NCBI GenBank assembly: GCA_001970955.1
Contig: MPUH01000342.1
Coordinates: 1-63,978 of the forward strand
Direction: 5' to 3'
DNA: 63,978 nucleotides
Source: Stentor coeruleus
Lineage: Eukaryota; Ciliophora; Heterotrichea; Heterotrichida; Stentoridae
The position numbers and the translations under genes were made by a program. Under the pieces are notes generated by a model, which saw nothing but the letters and a program-made list of their open reading frames with translations, searched no databases and was not told where the DNA came from. Positions 54,626 through 63,812 of the stretch are shown here, piece by piece (the first letter of the stretch is position 1; every line of letters begins with the position of its first letter).

Positions 54626-56714
54626 ATGGGAGGAAACAAGAGCAAGAATGTGGTGTATACAATAGGTGTCCCAAACACTGAAGAAATAGGGCTTTCTGCA
54701 ATACTCCGCAGTCCTGAAGCCCAACAGCAGATCATAGCTCCAACCGTTTGGGGTTGTAGTTCATATTATTCCTTATTCGAGTAATATTTACATAGAAAAC
54801 TCTCATTAAAATACCCAAATAAGCCTTTTATCGGGACAAGATGGACTGAAAACAGTGACTATCAATGGCTGACTTATAGAAAGTCTTTTAAAATGATTAA
54901 CAAAATCTCAGCCTTCCTTAAAAAATACAAGCTTTCACCAGACCCTTTTTTCGAAAAAGAATACCAAAAATCTTTACCTCTACTTGGCTTCCTAAGCTAT
55001 AATCGTATCGAATGGCTTTTCTTAGAAATTGCCTGTATGAATTCTGGAATTGTCACTATTGGTCTTTATGAAAATCTTGATAATTTTGCATTATATGGAG
55101 CTTTAACCAATCTTAAATACCTTTTTTGCCCTGCTGATAAAATTTCTTCTGTGATCCAGTTACAAAAGAAAGGAATTATTGGATTAGAGTATATTATTGC
55201 AGTTGATGTGGTTAGTAATGAAATCGCCCAAGAATGTATGGAAATTGGGATTAAAATGATACATTTTGAAGAAATGATCCATGAAGAAACTCTTGCTGAG
55301 ACAATTGCAGTTGATCATAATGATCCTTGTTTTCTTAGTCTTACAAGTGGGACTACTAATAATCCGAAGTTCTGCATTTGTTAGGTTTTTATATAAAATA
55401 TAGTTTTTTTCTTGTATAAATACGATATTTTATATGAAAANTGATCATAATGATCCTTGTTTTCTTAGTCTTACAAGTGGGACTACTAATAATCCGAAGT
55501 TCTGCATAATAAGTCACTTGAATTTAATGTCGACGCTATCAAGCTGTTTGTATGTGTCAAAAGATATTACGAAAGATGAATCATATTTAAGCTACTTAAA
55601 CATGTCGATACTAACTGAAAAAATGTTTATATTTCTGATCTCAGCTAATGGGGGTAAAATAGGTTTTGCTCGTAGTCAAGAAAATTTCTGCAACGACATG
55701 AAATACTTAAAACCCACAGTTCTTATTGGTGTCCCAAGACTACTTGAATTCCTCCACAACAAAATCAAAAAGGAAATCGATAATTTATCAGGCCTATCAA
55801 AAACTATGTACCTTAAAGGTTTATCAGTAAAACTCCAAAACTATAAGTCTACAGGTAAACTAAGACACAAAGTTTGGGACTCACTAGTATTTAAAAAATC
55901 ACGTAAACTCCTAGGTGGGAAGGTAAAATTCCTTATAGTCGGTTCAACAATATGTAATAAAGAAATAATCAACTCCCTACGTATCCACCTTGGATGTTAT
56001 ATTACTGAAGGATATGGGCTTGTAGAAAGTACAGGGTGTACCTTATGTGCTTATCCAAATGATATAAATTGTGGATATATTGGTGGGCCATTAATGAATA
56101 TAGATATAAGACTTCATGCTACAGGTTTTATTATTGATGATTATGATTATTATTATGGGGAACTATTTATAAAAGGTGATCCAGTTAGTGGTAAATATTA
56201 TGGAATATCTGGAACTTCATTAGATAATAAGGGTTGGCTAAGGACTGGAGATCTTGTAGCTTTATTACCTGAAAATGGTGCATTAAAATTTATAGACCGC
56301 ATAGATTATATAATCAAATCTAAATCAGGAAAATGCGTTTGTGTACAGAAACTTGAACTTTTGTATAGACAATCTGATATTGTAGCTCAAATATTATGTG
56401 TTGGGAGCAATCGTATTGAAGGCACTGTAGCTATTGTTGTACCTAATAAAGACTACGTTATGGAGAAATGGAAAGGGGAAGATTTCGTAAATATATGCAG
56501 GACAAGCGAGTTTATGTCTGAAATCATTAAACATTTTTTGATTATAGAAAAAACTTATGAGTTAAAAGAACATGAGAAGATACTTAAAGTGCATATTGAA
56601 ACTGAACCATGGGTTTCTGAAGAGTATATAACCCCAACGCTTAAGACAAAAAGAAATAGGCTTCTTGATAAATATAGCAATGAGATCTTATCTTTAATAC
56701 TTGAAATAGCTTAA
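54626..56714 (+). CDS. Long-chain acyl-CoA synthetase (AMP-binding; spans a contig join)
   Basis: A predicted 647-aa fatty-acid-CoA ligase, which activates long-chain fatty acids with ATP and CoA. The ATG at 54626 starts MGGNKSK, which fits N-myristoylation and suggests membrane targeting. A 15-nt intron (54781-54795) removes a TAA and joins ...SSYYSLFE to KLSLKYPNKPFIGTRW. Motifs: P-loop SLTSGTTNNPK (Asn in place of the usual Gly), TEGYGLVESTG, GWLRTGDL, then IDRIDYIIKSKSGKCVCVQK and TPTLKTKRNRLLDKY at the end. The IDR region has KSKSGK where most LACS have KLAQGE, so the adenylation site may be altered. The N at 55441 sits in a 66-bp repeat; dropping one copy and the insert (130 bp) keeps the frame. 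It heads a row of five same-strand lipid genes. Confidence 0.9.
54781..54795 (+). other. 15-nt intron (acyl-CoA synthetase)
   Basis: GTAATATTTACATAG. Removing it deletes an in-frame TAA and keeps the frame into KLSLKYPNKPF. Confidence 0.9.
55312..55507. repeat. Contig join with 66-bp direct repeat around N (55441)
   Basis: Positions 55312-55377 and 55442-55507 are identical. Between them are 63 bp of AT-rich non-coding sequence and the N. Only collapsing the repeat gives a continuous P-loop to NLMSTLSS frame. Confidence 0.9.
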
Positions 56715-56735
56715 TTTAGATGTTAATGGTTTATA

Positions 56736-57641
56736 ATGATAATAAACATGAGCTTAAATGGTAACTTTTGGCTTGACTGGTTTTTTTTTGTTATTGGTTT
56801 CGGGTATATACTCAAAGGTATTGTACATTTGATTATTTTCGCTAAGTCGTATTTGTCTAAAGGGAAATGGAATAATAAACAAGGTAGTTGGGCGCTTGTT
56901 ACAGCATGCACAGATGGGATTGGATTAGGTTTTGCCCAAGAACTTGCTAGAAATGGTTATAATATAGTCCAAGTTGGGAGGAATTCTAGTAAACTTAATA
57001 TCAAAGGACAGGACCTAATGGCTAAGTATGGAGTTCAAGTCAAAAACATAGTCAAAGATTTTTCACTATGCCCGAATAACCCTCAAGAGTTCTTTTTAGA
57101 TATATTTTCCCAGTGCCAAAGTTTAGATATCAGGATTCTAGTAAACAATGTTGGGTGCTTAGAAGTTGGGAAATTTGCCTCGAAAGTTGAATTTTTGTTA
57201 AGACAAAATGCTTTGAATTTATTCCCAATTGTGTTTATGACGAGGATTTATTTAGGAAAATATAGTGAAAATAAAGAAGAGAGGGGAGTTATTAATATAA
57301 GTTCACTTACTGGGGAATATCCTTTACCACTTGTTTGTGTCTATTCAGCGGGGAAAAGCTTTGGGAAAGTGTTTAGTGAGGTGATTAGTGAAGAAGATGA
57401 ATTTAAGGTGTTGTGCTTGGAACCTGGGTATGTTTGGACACCTTTAGGAGAACAATTTAGGTTTAAATCGTTTGCTATTAGTAAGGAAAATTGTGCAATG
57501 ATTGGGGTTAAGATGTTGGGGAAGGTTAATCATAGCTTTGGGCATTGGACACATTTTTTGTGTTTTTTATGCTTTTGGATGCTGAACCTTAGTTTTGGAA
57601 TGATTTCTAAGGTACTTGAGGCTGTGTTTCATATTGAGTAA
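56736..57641 (+). CDS. SDR-family 3-ketoacyl-CoA reductase-like, copy 1
   Basis: A 301-aa short-chain dehydrogenase with an N-terminal TM anchor (FFFVIGFGYILKGIVHLII), as in HSD17B12/KAR-type ER reductases. It has a Rossmann motif VTACTDGIGLGFA (Ala replaces the first Gly of TGxxxGIG), NNVG at the fourth strand and catalytic S...YxxxK in SSLTGEYPLPLVCVYSAGKS. The family reduces 3-ketoacyl-CoA in very-long-chain fatty acid elongation or acts on steroids; here the substrate is inferred. It ends with an FGHWTH motif shared by the other copies. It starts 21 bp after the acyl-CoA synthetase gene. Translation may begin at the later Met (MSLNGNF, 56748). Confidence 0.88.
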   Translation: MIINMSLNGNFWLDWFFFVIGFGYILKGIVHLIIFAKSYLSKGKWNNKQGSWALVTACTDGIGLGFAQELARNGYNIVQVGRNSSKLNIKGQDLMAKYGVQVKNIVKDFSLCPNNPQEFFLDIFSQCQSLDIRILVNNVGCLEVGKFASKVEFLLRQNALNLFPIVFMTRIYLGKYSENKEERGVINISSLTGEYPLPLVCVYSAGKSFGKVFSEVISEEDEFKVLCLEPGYVWTPLGEQFRFKSFAISKENCAMIGVKMLGKVNHSFGHWTHFLCFLCFWMLNLSFGMISKVLEAVFHIE

Positions 57642-57765
57642 TTTTGAACTAATTGCCAGATTGGATGATGATAGAATTTGTAATAAAAGCTAATGGTAGT
57701 TATTATTTATGTTTATTTTCAGTCCTCTTGTATTTCATAACAATTTTATCTTAATATAATAATCA

Positions 57766-58614
57766 ATGCTTGAACTAGCATTTTTTATCATAGGCCTTTT
57801 CTACCTCAGCAACTTTATCCTCAACCTCTACTCCTTACTTCATATTTTCCGACCTCCAGCTAATCTCTCTTCCTATAAAGGTTCTTGGGCTATAGTAACA
57901 GGGTCAACCGATGGCATTGGTCTAGCATTTTGTATCTCCTTAGCCAAGCAAGGTATAAATATTATACAAATCAGCCGTACTCAAAGCAAACTAGACCAAG
58001 TAAGTCAACAACTCACTACAAAATACAATATTCAAGTCATATCCTTACAAAAAGACTTTAGCCAATGCTCAAAAAACCCTAAAGACTTCTTCTTATCAAT
58101 ATACAAAGAATGCGAAAATCTTGATATTAGTATCATAGTCAATAATATAGGCTTTGGAGGCACAGGTTTATTTTTAAATTCCTTAGAAAAAATCCTATAT
58201 GAAAATTCACTAAACATATTTCCTATTGTCTTTATGACTAAACTTTTTTGGGATAAACTAGAAAATAGACGTAATGGGATTATATTAAATTTAAGCTCTA
58301 TGATTGCAGAATGTCCTATGCCATTTGGTGTAATTTATGGTGCTGGGAAAAGTTTTGATAAAAGTTTTTCATTGATTTTAGCTGAGGAATCAAATATAAA
58401 TATTGTGTGTTTACAGCCTGGGATTGTAGATACACCTATGGCAAGGAAACTGAAGAAGCCTTTTATGGTAATAAGTTCAGAACAATGTGTGGAGGGTTGT
58501 TTAAAAGCTGTGGGGAAAAGCAAAAGAACTTTTGGGCATTGGAAGCATTGGGTAGCTTCTGCTGGGTTTATAGTATTTAAAGATGTAGCGAGGATAATAG
58601 CTAAGTATATGTAA
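57766..58614 (+). CDS. SDR-family 3-ketoacyl-CoA reductase-like, copy 2
   Basis: A 282-aa tandem paralogue with an N-terminal TM (MLELAFFIIGLFYLSNFIL), an intact TGSTDGIG cofactor motif, NNIG, and the catalytic Tyr-Lys in GVIYGAGKSF with Ser in LNLSSMIAE. It ends RTFGHWKHW. Membrane-anchored SDR of the HSD17B12/let-767 type. It is 124 bp after copy 1 and only 32 bp before copy 3. Confidence 0.88.
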   Translation: MLELAFFIIGLFYLSNFILNLYSLLHIFRPPANLSSYKGSWAIVTGSTDGIGLAFCISLAKQGINIIQISRTQSKLDQVSQQLTTKYNIQVISLQKDFSQCSKNPKDFFLSIYKECENLDISIIVNNIGFGGTGLFLNSLEKILYENSLNIFPIVFMTKLFWDKLENRRNGIILNLSSMIAECPMPFGVIYGAGKSFDKSFSLILAEESNINIVCLQPGIVDTPMARKLKKPFMVISSEQCVEGCLKAVGKSKRTFGHWKHWVASAGFIVFKDVARIIAKYM

Positions 58615-58646
58615 GATTATACTAAAGATATTATGATTAATATAAA

Positions 58647-59507
58647 ATGATGGACTATTTATTTTTCTTTATAGGCTTTTTTGTAGTTATTCGCTGTATG
58701 TTTTATATATCCACAGTTCTAATCTCGTTGACCAGTAAAGCTTCTCTATCTACATATGAAAATACTTGGGCTATTATAACAGGAGCTACAGATGGTATAG
58801 GTTTAGGCTTTGCTTGTGAGTTAGCTAAGCATAAAATCAACCTTATACTTATAAGCCGTAGTAATGAAAAGCTTGACAAGGTTGCAAGTGATCTCAAATC
58901 AATACATGGAATCCAAATAAAAACTATAGCAAAAGACCTTAACTCTTTCCACAAAAACCCAATATCAGAATTCTTAGCTATCTATAACTTATGCAAAGAC
59001 CTCAAAATTACTATCTTAATCAATAACGTTGGGTTATGTGTTAAAAAGAAATTCCTTTATACTTCCTTAGATAAAATTCTTGAGCAAATTGTTTTAAACA
59101 CTTTTTCTATAGTTTTTATGACACAACTTTTTATTGATGATCTGCAAAAGTCAAATAATGGGGTTGTTATTAATATAAGTTCAATTGCTGGATTAATACC
59201 TTCACCTGGAGCTTGTGTTTATGCTGCGGGGAAAAGCTTTGATGAGATATTTAGTAGGGTATTACAAGAAGAGACACAAATAAAAGTTTTGTGTTTACAG
59301 CCTAGTTTTGTTGAAACTAAAATGACTAAGGATTTTAAGTATAAACCTTTGAGTATTAGTAAGGAAGAATGTGCTAAAGGGTGTTTAAAGGATATTGGTA
59401 AAGTGATGTGTAGTAGTGGAAATTATAAGCATTGGGTTTCGTATACATTGATGATAATGACTAGAGACTTTATTAAGATGTTGTCTGGATTTTCTGATTA
59501 TGTTTAG
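58647..59507 (+). CDS. SDR-family 3-ketoacyl-CoA reductase-like, copy 3
   Basis: A 286-aa tandem paralogue with an N-terminal TM (MMDYLFFFIGFFVVIRCMF), TGATDGIGLGFA, NNVG and the catalytic site ISSIAGLIPSPGACVYAAGK. The conserved C-terminal FGHW is changed to SGNYKHW here, the only one of the four without FGHW. All core SDR residues are present. Confidence 0.88.
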   Translation: MMDYLFFFIGFFVVIRCMFYISTVLISLTSKASLSTYENTWAIITGATDGIGLGFACELAKHKINLILISRSNEKLDKVASDLKSIHGIQIKTIAKDLNSFHKNPISEFLAIYNLCKDLKITILINNVGLCVKKKFLYTSLDKILEQIVLNTFSIVFMTQLFIDDLQKSNNGVVINISSIAGLIPSPGACVYAAGKSFDEIFSRVLQEETQIKVLCLQPSFVETKMTKDFKYKPLSISKEECAKGCLKDIGKVMCSSGNYKHWVSYTLMIMTRDFIKMLSGFSDYV

Positions 59508-59808
59508 AGGGTGTTAATATGATAAATTTTAGGTTTTGGTATAAATGGAGAAATTTAAAATTAGTTGCATGAATTAAGGGTTTATGCATTAAAGTATAGA
59601 TTATTGGGTGAAAGCTGAGATTTTAGTTTGTGATAAAAATACTTAAAATTTTAAGACTTTCAGTATTTTAGTATGAAATTTCGGCTTTTATTATGAACGT
59701 TATTTGTGCTAATTACCGAAAAGGAGATGCTTAAGAATCTATCATTAATAAGTCATATTTTTTATGTGATGATATTTTTATTAAATTAATTGAATAATCT
59801 TCATATAT
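59508..59808. other. Spacer between SDR copies 3 and 4
   Basis: About 300 bp of AT-rich sequence, the longest gap in the SDR array. It contains nothing recognised. Confidence 0.6.
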
Positions 59809-60696
59809 ATGCTAAAAAATTCATTCTTTAAATATTTCAATATGATCGAGTATATTTTTTTCTTTATTGGGTTCTGCTGTATACTCAAAGTCGCTTTAGT
59901 TCTTTTAGAGTTTCTTCAAGGATATTCACACATATCTGACATCAAAAAGTATGGCCACAGCTGGGCAATAATCACTGGAGCTACTGATGGTGTAGGTCTA
60001 GCATTCGCAAAAAAGCTAGCTCAAGCCGGTTTTAGCCTTATCCTCATCAGCAGAAACCCAATAAAACTCCTTCAAGTTGCACGGGAACTAAATCTTCAAT
60101 ACGGAATCAACACACTAACAATAGCCAAAGATTTTAACGATTGCAACAAAGACCCCCAAGAGTTTTTCAATGGGATCTACGCAAAATGCCAAAACCTAAA
60201 CATCACATTACTTATAAACAATGTAGGCTATGGAGAAAAAGCTCCTTTTATAGAATCTTTACCTTTAATTCTCAGGCAAATTTCTATCAACATCTTTCCT
60301 ATGGTCTTTTTAACCAGATTAATTCTCCCATCACTTATATCAAATGGCCTTGGAGGAATTATAAACATAGGGTCAATTACAACTTTACGTCAATTTCCAG
60401 TATTAATTGCTGTATATTCAGCTACTAAAAGCTTTGAATTAATTTTTAGTCAAACTTGTAGCCAAGAGTACAATTTAGATATATTATGTATAGAACCAAG
60501 TTTTATTAATACAAAACTCACGAAAATTTATAGAAGGAAGCCGTTTAATATACAGCCAGATGAGTTTGTAGAAGCAAGTTTATGCTGTTTGGGTCGTGTC
60601 GGTCATTCTTTTGGGCATTGGAGGCATTATATATCGTATTTTTTTTATACTGTATTAGGACCTTTTATTAGTATTCTTTTGGATATTACTAATTAG
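59809..60696 (+). CDS. SDR-family 3-ketoacyl-CoA reductase-like, copy 4
   Basis: A 295-aa tandem paralogue. By comparison with copy 3 the likely start is the internal Met (MIEYIFFFIGFC, 59842), giving about 284 aa. It has an N-terminal TM, TGATDGVGLAFA, NNVGYGE, and the catalytic Tyr-Lys in AVYSATKSFE with Ser in NIGSITT. It ends HSFGHWRHY. It is the most diverged-looking member, with YSATK where the others have Y(S/G/A)AGK. Confidence 0.88.
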   Translation: MLKNSFFKYFNMIEYIFFFIGFCCILKVALVLLEFLQGYSHISDIKKYGHSWAIITGATDGVGLAFAKKLAQAGFSLILISRNPIKLLQVARELNLQYGINTLTIAKDFNDCNKDPQEFFNGIYAKCQNLNITLLINNVGYGEKAPFIESLPLILRQISINIFPMVFLTRLILPSLISNGLGGIINIGSITTLRQFPVLIAVYSATKSFELIFSQTCSQEYNLDILCIEPSFINTKLTKIYRRKPFNIQPDEFVEASLCCLGRVGHSFGHWRHYISYFFYTVLGPFISILLDITN

Positions 60697-60736
60697 GATG
60701 ATTTTTGTATTTATTATGTGATGGTATCCAGTTAAG

Positions 60737-61054
60737 TTAGAAGAAGTTTACTGATAGCCCGTGCTGTCGTTTGAGATGCACATTGAATAAAGTATAGGTC
60801 ACGATATGCCCACATAATTCACATTCACCATTTTCTCCACGGGCTCGGAAGTATACGATTTGTTTGTCGGTTATTGCTGAGATACGCCCTGGTAAATCAC
60901 GGCTATCGATAAAATCCCGTTGTTTGTTGAATACAATTTTCAGTCGTGTTATTAAGTTAAATAACCTTTTATTACTTATCCCAAGTTCGCTTAGCATTGA
61001 CACCAAATGCCTTGCTTTCCAATACAATAATTCCTGTGAGTTCATATATTCCAA
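60737..61054 (-). CDS. Small C2H2-type zinc-finger protein
   Basis: A 105-aa protein. The N-terminal 65 residues are helical and basic (YWKARHLVSMLSELGISNKR). Residues about 79-100 contain a single zinc finger of CX2C...HX3-4H type (CELCGHIVTYTLFNVHLKRQ-H). No family is recognised. Its G/C content is higher than in spacers, supporting real coding. It diverges from PCNA with only 58 bp between starts, so the two share a compact bidirectional promoter. Confidence 0.7.
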   Translation of the reverse strand: MEYMNSQELLYWKARHLVSMLSELGISNKRLFNLITRLKIVFNKQRDFIDSRDLPGRISAITDKQIVYFRARGENGECELCGHIVTYTLFNVHLKRQHGLSVNFF

Positions 61055-61112
61055 AGGGGGGTAAAAGCCCTAATTATCATTCTGATTTAAATTATGCTAA
61101 TGGCAAATAAAT
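61055..61112. promoter_or_regulatory. Compact divergent promoter region (zinc finger/PCNA)
   Basis: The 58 bp between two divergent starts contain GGGGGG next to an A/T-rich stretch and AATTATGCTAATGGCAAATA. No factor site is assigned; the region must hold both upstream controls if both starts are right. Confidence 0.5.
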
Positions 61113-61874
61113 ATGTTTGAAGCAAGGCTGGCTCAAGGCATGATTCTCAAAAAAATCATAGATGCCTTAAGAGAACTAGTAACAGATGTCAATCTTGACA
61201 TAACAAAAGAAGGGATTTCATTACAAGCTATGGATGCTTCTCATGTTGCCTTAGTCACTTTCATGTTAAGAGCTGAGTTTTTTGCTGACTTTCACTGTGA
61301 TAAACCTCAAGCACTAGGAATTTCCATATCAAGTCTAGCAAAAGTAATAAAATGTGCAGAAAATGAAGACTGCATAGTTATAAGAGCTGAAGATAATGCA
61401 AGCCTCATAACCCTTATTTTTGAAGGCAAAAGTGAAGACAGAATTAGCGAATTTAACTTAAATCTTTTAAGCTTAGAAACAGAACATATGGGCATCCCAG
61501 ATCAAGAATATGCAGCTATGATCCAAATCCCTAGTTCTGAGCTCAACCGTATATGTCGTGAACTTAGTCAACTTTCTGATACAATTAATATAGATATAAA
61601 CAAAGAAAGGGTTATTTTCAGTGTAAATGGTGATACTGGTCGTGGGGCGATATCTTTAAGCCAGAAAAATGATAAAAATATATTGCAAGTGGTAAATAAT
61701 GTTAATGCTTCATTTGCTTTGCGATATCTTAACCTGTTTAATAAAGCCTCTAATCTGACAACAAGCGTGATTTTGTCGGTTTCTGAAGACCTTCCACTTA
61801 TATTGCAATATGATTTTGAAATCGGTAGTATGAAATACTATCTCGCCCCGAAAATAAATGATGAGTTCTCTTAA
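61113..61874 (+). CDS. pcna: PCNA sliding clamp
   Basis: A 253-aa proliferating cell nuclear antigen, the homotrimeric DNA sliding clamp for replicative polymerases and repair. Typical features: N-terminus MFEARLAQGMILKKIIDALR; LQAMDASHVALVTFML with the conserved DxSHV; LAKVIKCAENEDCIVIRAED; interdomain connector around LNLLSLETEHMGIPDQEY; and C-terminal YYLAPKIND. The length is close to the 258-261 aa usual in eukaryotes. All expected clamp segments are present and the frame is unbroken. In ciliates it also supports macronuclear DNA amplification. The divergent zinc-finger gene shares its upstream region. Confidence 0.97.
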   Translation: MFEARLAQGMILKKIIDALRELVTDVNLDITKEGISLQAMDASHVALVTFMLRAEFFADFHCDKPQALGISISSLAKVIKCAENEDCIVIRAEDNASLITLIFEGKSEDRISEFNLNLLSLETEHMGIPDQEYAAMIQIPSSELNRICRELSQLSDTINIDINKERVIFSVNGDTGRGAISLSQKNDKNILQVVNNVNASFALRYLNLFNKASNLTTSVILSVSEDLPLILQYDFEIGSMKYYLAPKINDEFS

Positions 61875-61918
61875 CTAATAGAATTTTTTAATGACTAAGT
61901 ATTTTTTATCCTAATTTT

Positions 61919-62839
61919 TTATTGTCCACCCCTTCTTCCACCTCTTCTTCCTCTCCCTCTAGGTCTTCTTTCATTTTCATTTTCTTCTTCTTTTGGCTTG
62001 AAGACTTTCTTATCTTTTTTTGATTTTACTTCAGTAAACCCGTCTCCTTCATTGTCTTTAACACCTTCCTGAATATTTACTCGACTTTTTTCGTCTAAGT
62101 TGTCATCTTTATCAGCAAAATTTGTCACAGGTGTTTTTTCTTTTTTATTTTCCTTTTTTCCTTGAGTTTTAGTTTCTTCAACCTCAAGTTTTTTCTCCAC
62201 AATCTGAGTATTATGTGCACTAAAATCAAGCCCTGTATAGACTGTAGGCTGACTTTTCACAGGAGTTAAGGGTCTTATAATATTTGAAGCCCAAGTAAGT
62301 CCTCTTGCTGTGAACTCTGAGAGTTTTTTATATGTCCTCATAGTCCCTTGGGCAATTTGATCACTTTTCACTAAGTAAAGGTCTAAGGATTTAGTAAGTG
62401 AGTTTGAAATTTCAGCCAGGGTTTTACCTGTTTGGCCTTTTGCCTGGCTGTAGAATACAAGAAATGCTTCAAAATCTTGCTCGTTTGGATTTTCATGTAA
62501 AAATTTTTCTTTTATTGATGGGTTGCTTATGAATTCTCCTAGTATCCATAAAGATAATATTTCTTTAGCTCTATCGTCTTCTAGATTTTTCTGAGGAACT
62601 TTTTGGTATTTCCCAGTAGATTCTAAGTGCTTTTGGTACTGCTGAATTAACTTTTCAGTCTCGACTAAAAGCTCTTGGATTTGTGGAACAGACTCAAGCA
62701 TTTTTTTTTCTTCTTCCTTGATTTCCTTACTTGCTGACTTCATCTCGCTTTGCTTTTTTTTGATTCTGTCAAGTTTTTTTGTAAGGTTTCTTTGTCTTTT
62801 TTGCAGGACTTTTAAAAAATTGTCTGAGTCTGCTTCCAT
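61919..62839 (-). CDS. Caprin-like coiled-coil/RGG protein
   Basis: A 306-aa protein. Residues 1-85 form a basic coiled coil (FLKVLQKRQRNLTKKLDRIK; VPQIQELLVETEKLIQQYQK) similar in style to the N-terminus of Caprin RNA-binding proteins. The middle (about 105-190) is helical. The C-terminal 90 residues are charged, and the last 18 form an RGG box (RRPRGRGRRGGRRGGQ). RGG boxes bind RNA and are arginine-methylated. Caprin homology is an inference from architecture; other RNA-binding scaffolds are possible. It is tail-to-tail with PCNA, 44 bp apart. Confidence 0.72.
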   Translation of the reverse strand: MEADSDNFLKVLQKRQRNLTKKLDRIKKKQSEMKSASKEIKEEEKKMLESVPQIQELLVETEKLIQQYQKHLESTGKYQKVPQKNLEDDRAKEILSLWILGEFISNPSIKEKFLHENPNEQDFEAFLVFYSQAKGQTGKTLAEISNSLTKSLDLYLVKSDQIAQGTMRTYKKLSEFTARGLTWASNIIRPLTPVKSQPTVYTGLDFSAHNTQIVEKKLEVEETKTQGKKENKKEKTPVTNFADKDDNLDEKSRVNIQEGVKDNEGDGFTEVKSKKDKKVFKPKEEENENERRPRGRGRRGGRRGGQ

Positions 62840-62854
62840 TTATTAGGTGGAAAG

Positions 62855-63094
62855 AATTCAGAAGATTCACGAAATCGCTACTTGGAGCAAGCAAATATTA
62901 TTATTAAAGAAAATTTGCCAGCTTCTATGCAACTAGACATTGATCATCATAGTAAAACTAACGAACGACAAACTGTAACTTATGTAAGCAAAAAATATAT
63001 TCAAACTGTATTGCTAATACTATTTTTCAACATGAAAATGTTTAGTGCATTATCGTCAGCAGTTTATTATTTAGAATATGCATATCTATTGTAG
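62855..63094 (+). CDS. Possible small gene or fragment
   Basis: A coding-like stretch begins in LGGKNSEDSRNRYLEQ and continues NIIIKENLPASMQLDIDHHS, then TNERQTVTYVSKKYIQTV, and ends after a hydrophobic tail at 63094. An ATG is not available at the upstream edge; a TTG at 62882 is the only near start. It may be the 3' part of a lost gene or a short gene with an unseen first exon. No family is recognised. Confidence 0.28.
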   Translation, partial: NSEDSRNRYLEQANIIIKENLPASMQLDIDHHSKTNERQTVTYVSKKYIQTVLLILFFNMKMFSALSSAVYYLEYAYLL

Positions 63095-63683
63095 CTTTAA
63101 GGCTAAAAGAAGGTGTGTTTAAAGTGATATATTTTAATTTCGAATAGTATAAGATAATCTATGAATATTTAGCAGTAAAATATTTTGCAATTTTAGGGTT
63201 TTTATGTAGTCTGATTGATTAATAAATTAGAGAAATCTGCTTATATGATTTGATTAGCATAACATAATAATAATTAACTACTAATTTTCCAATCTTCAGA
63301 TTGCTTTTGTTATATAATTTAATCATTACTTATTATATATGCACCTTAAAAAAACTTTTAATACTTAAATCTGTTGAAAACGGGATGGTAAAAATCGAAT
63401 GTAGAAAAATCTATTCATTTTTGGGTATTAATATAGAAAGCAGTATCCTAATATTTTTAAGGCAATATAATATTAATAATTCATCAATGGATTCTATAAA
63501 TTTTAGGAGGTAACGATTCCTGAGCTTAACAAAAAGAGGGGAGATATTGAATGAAAAATATAATTTAAACTTTTATATAAGTAGTAAAGATTTTTATAAG
63601 TCATATGAATAAAAGCATATCTTCAAGAATATAGAGTTATACACAATAGAAATGCATGATAATTTAACAGACTTTTGTTGTTG
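63095..63683. other. Subtelomeric spacer, nothing recognised
   Basis: AT-rich DNA between the last coding-like segment and the right inverted repeat. A short frame at 63301-63513 is low-complexity. Nothing was recognised. Confidence 0.6.
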
Positions 63684-63812
63684 ATATTCCTGTCATTTGA
63701 ATAATTTCCTCGGCTTAATTTGAAATTTTATTTTATGATATAGAGAATTTGAAATAAACTTGCTAATCTAAAGAATGCATAATAAGAATGATAAATTAGA
63801 AAAACTAAGCAC
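63684..63812. repeat. Right subtelomeric arm of the terminal inverted repeat
   Basis: The reverse complement of this segment matches 21-150, highest between 63701 and 63809. It is separated from the right telomere by about 150 bp not found at the left end. Confidence 0.85.

Noticed and set aside
63301..63513. 70-codon plus-strand frame near the right end
   Set aside because: Low-complexity and isolated in the subtelomeric spacer.
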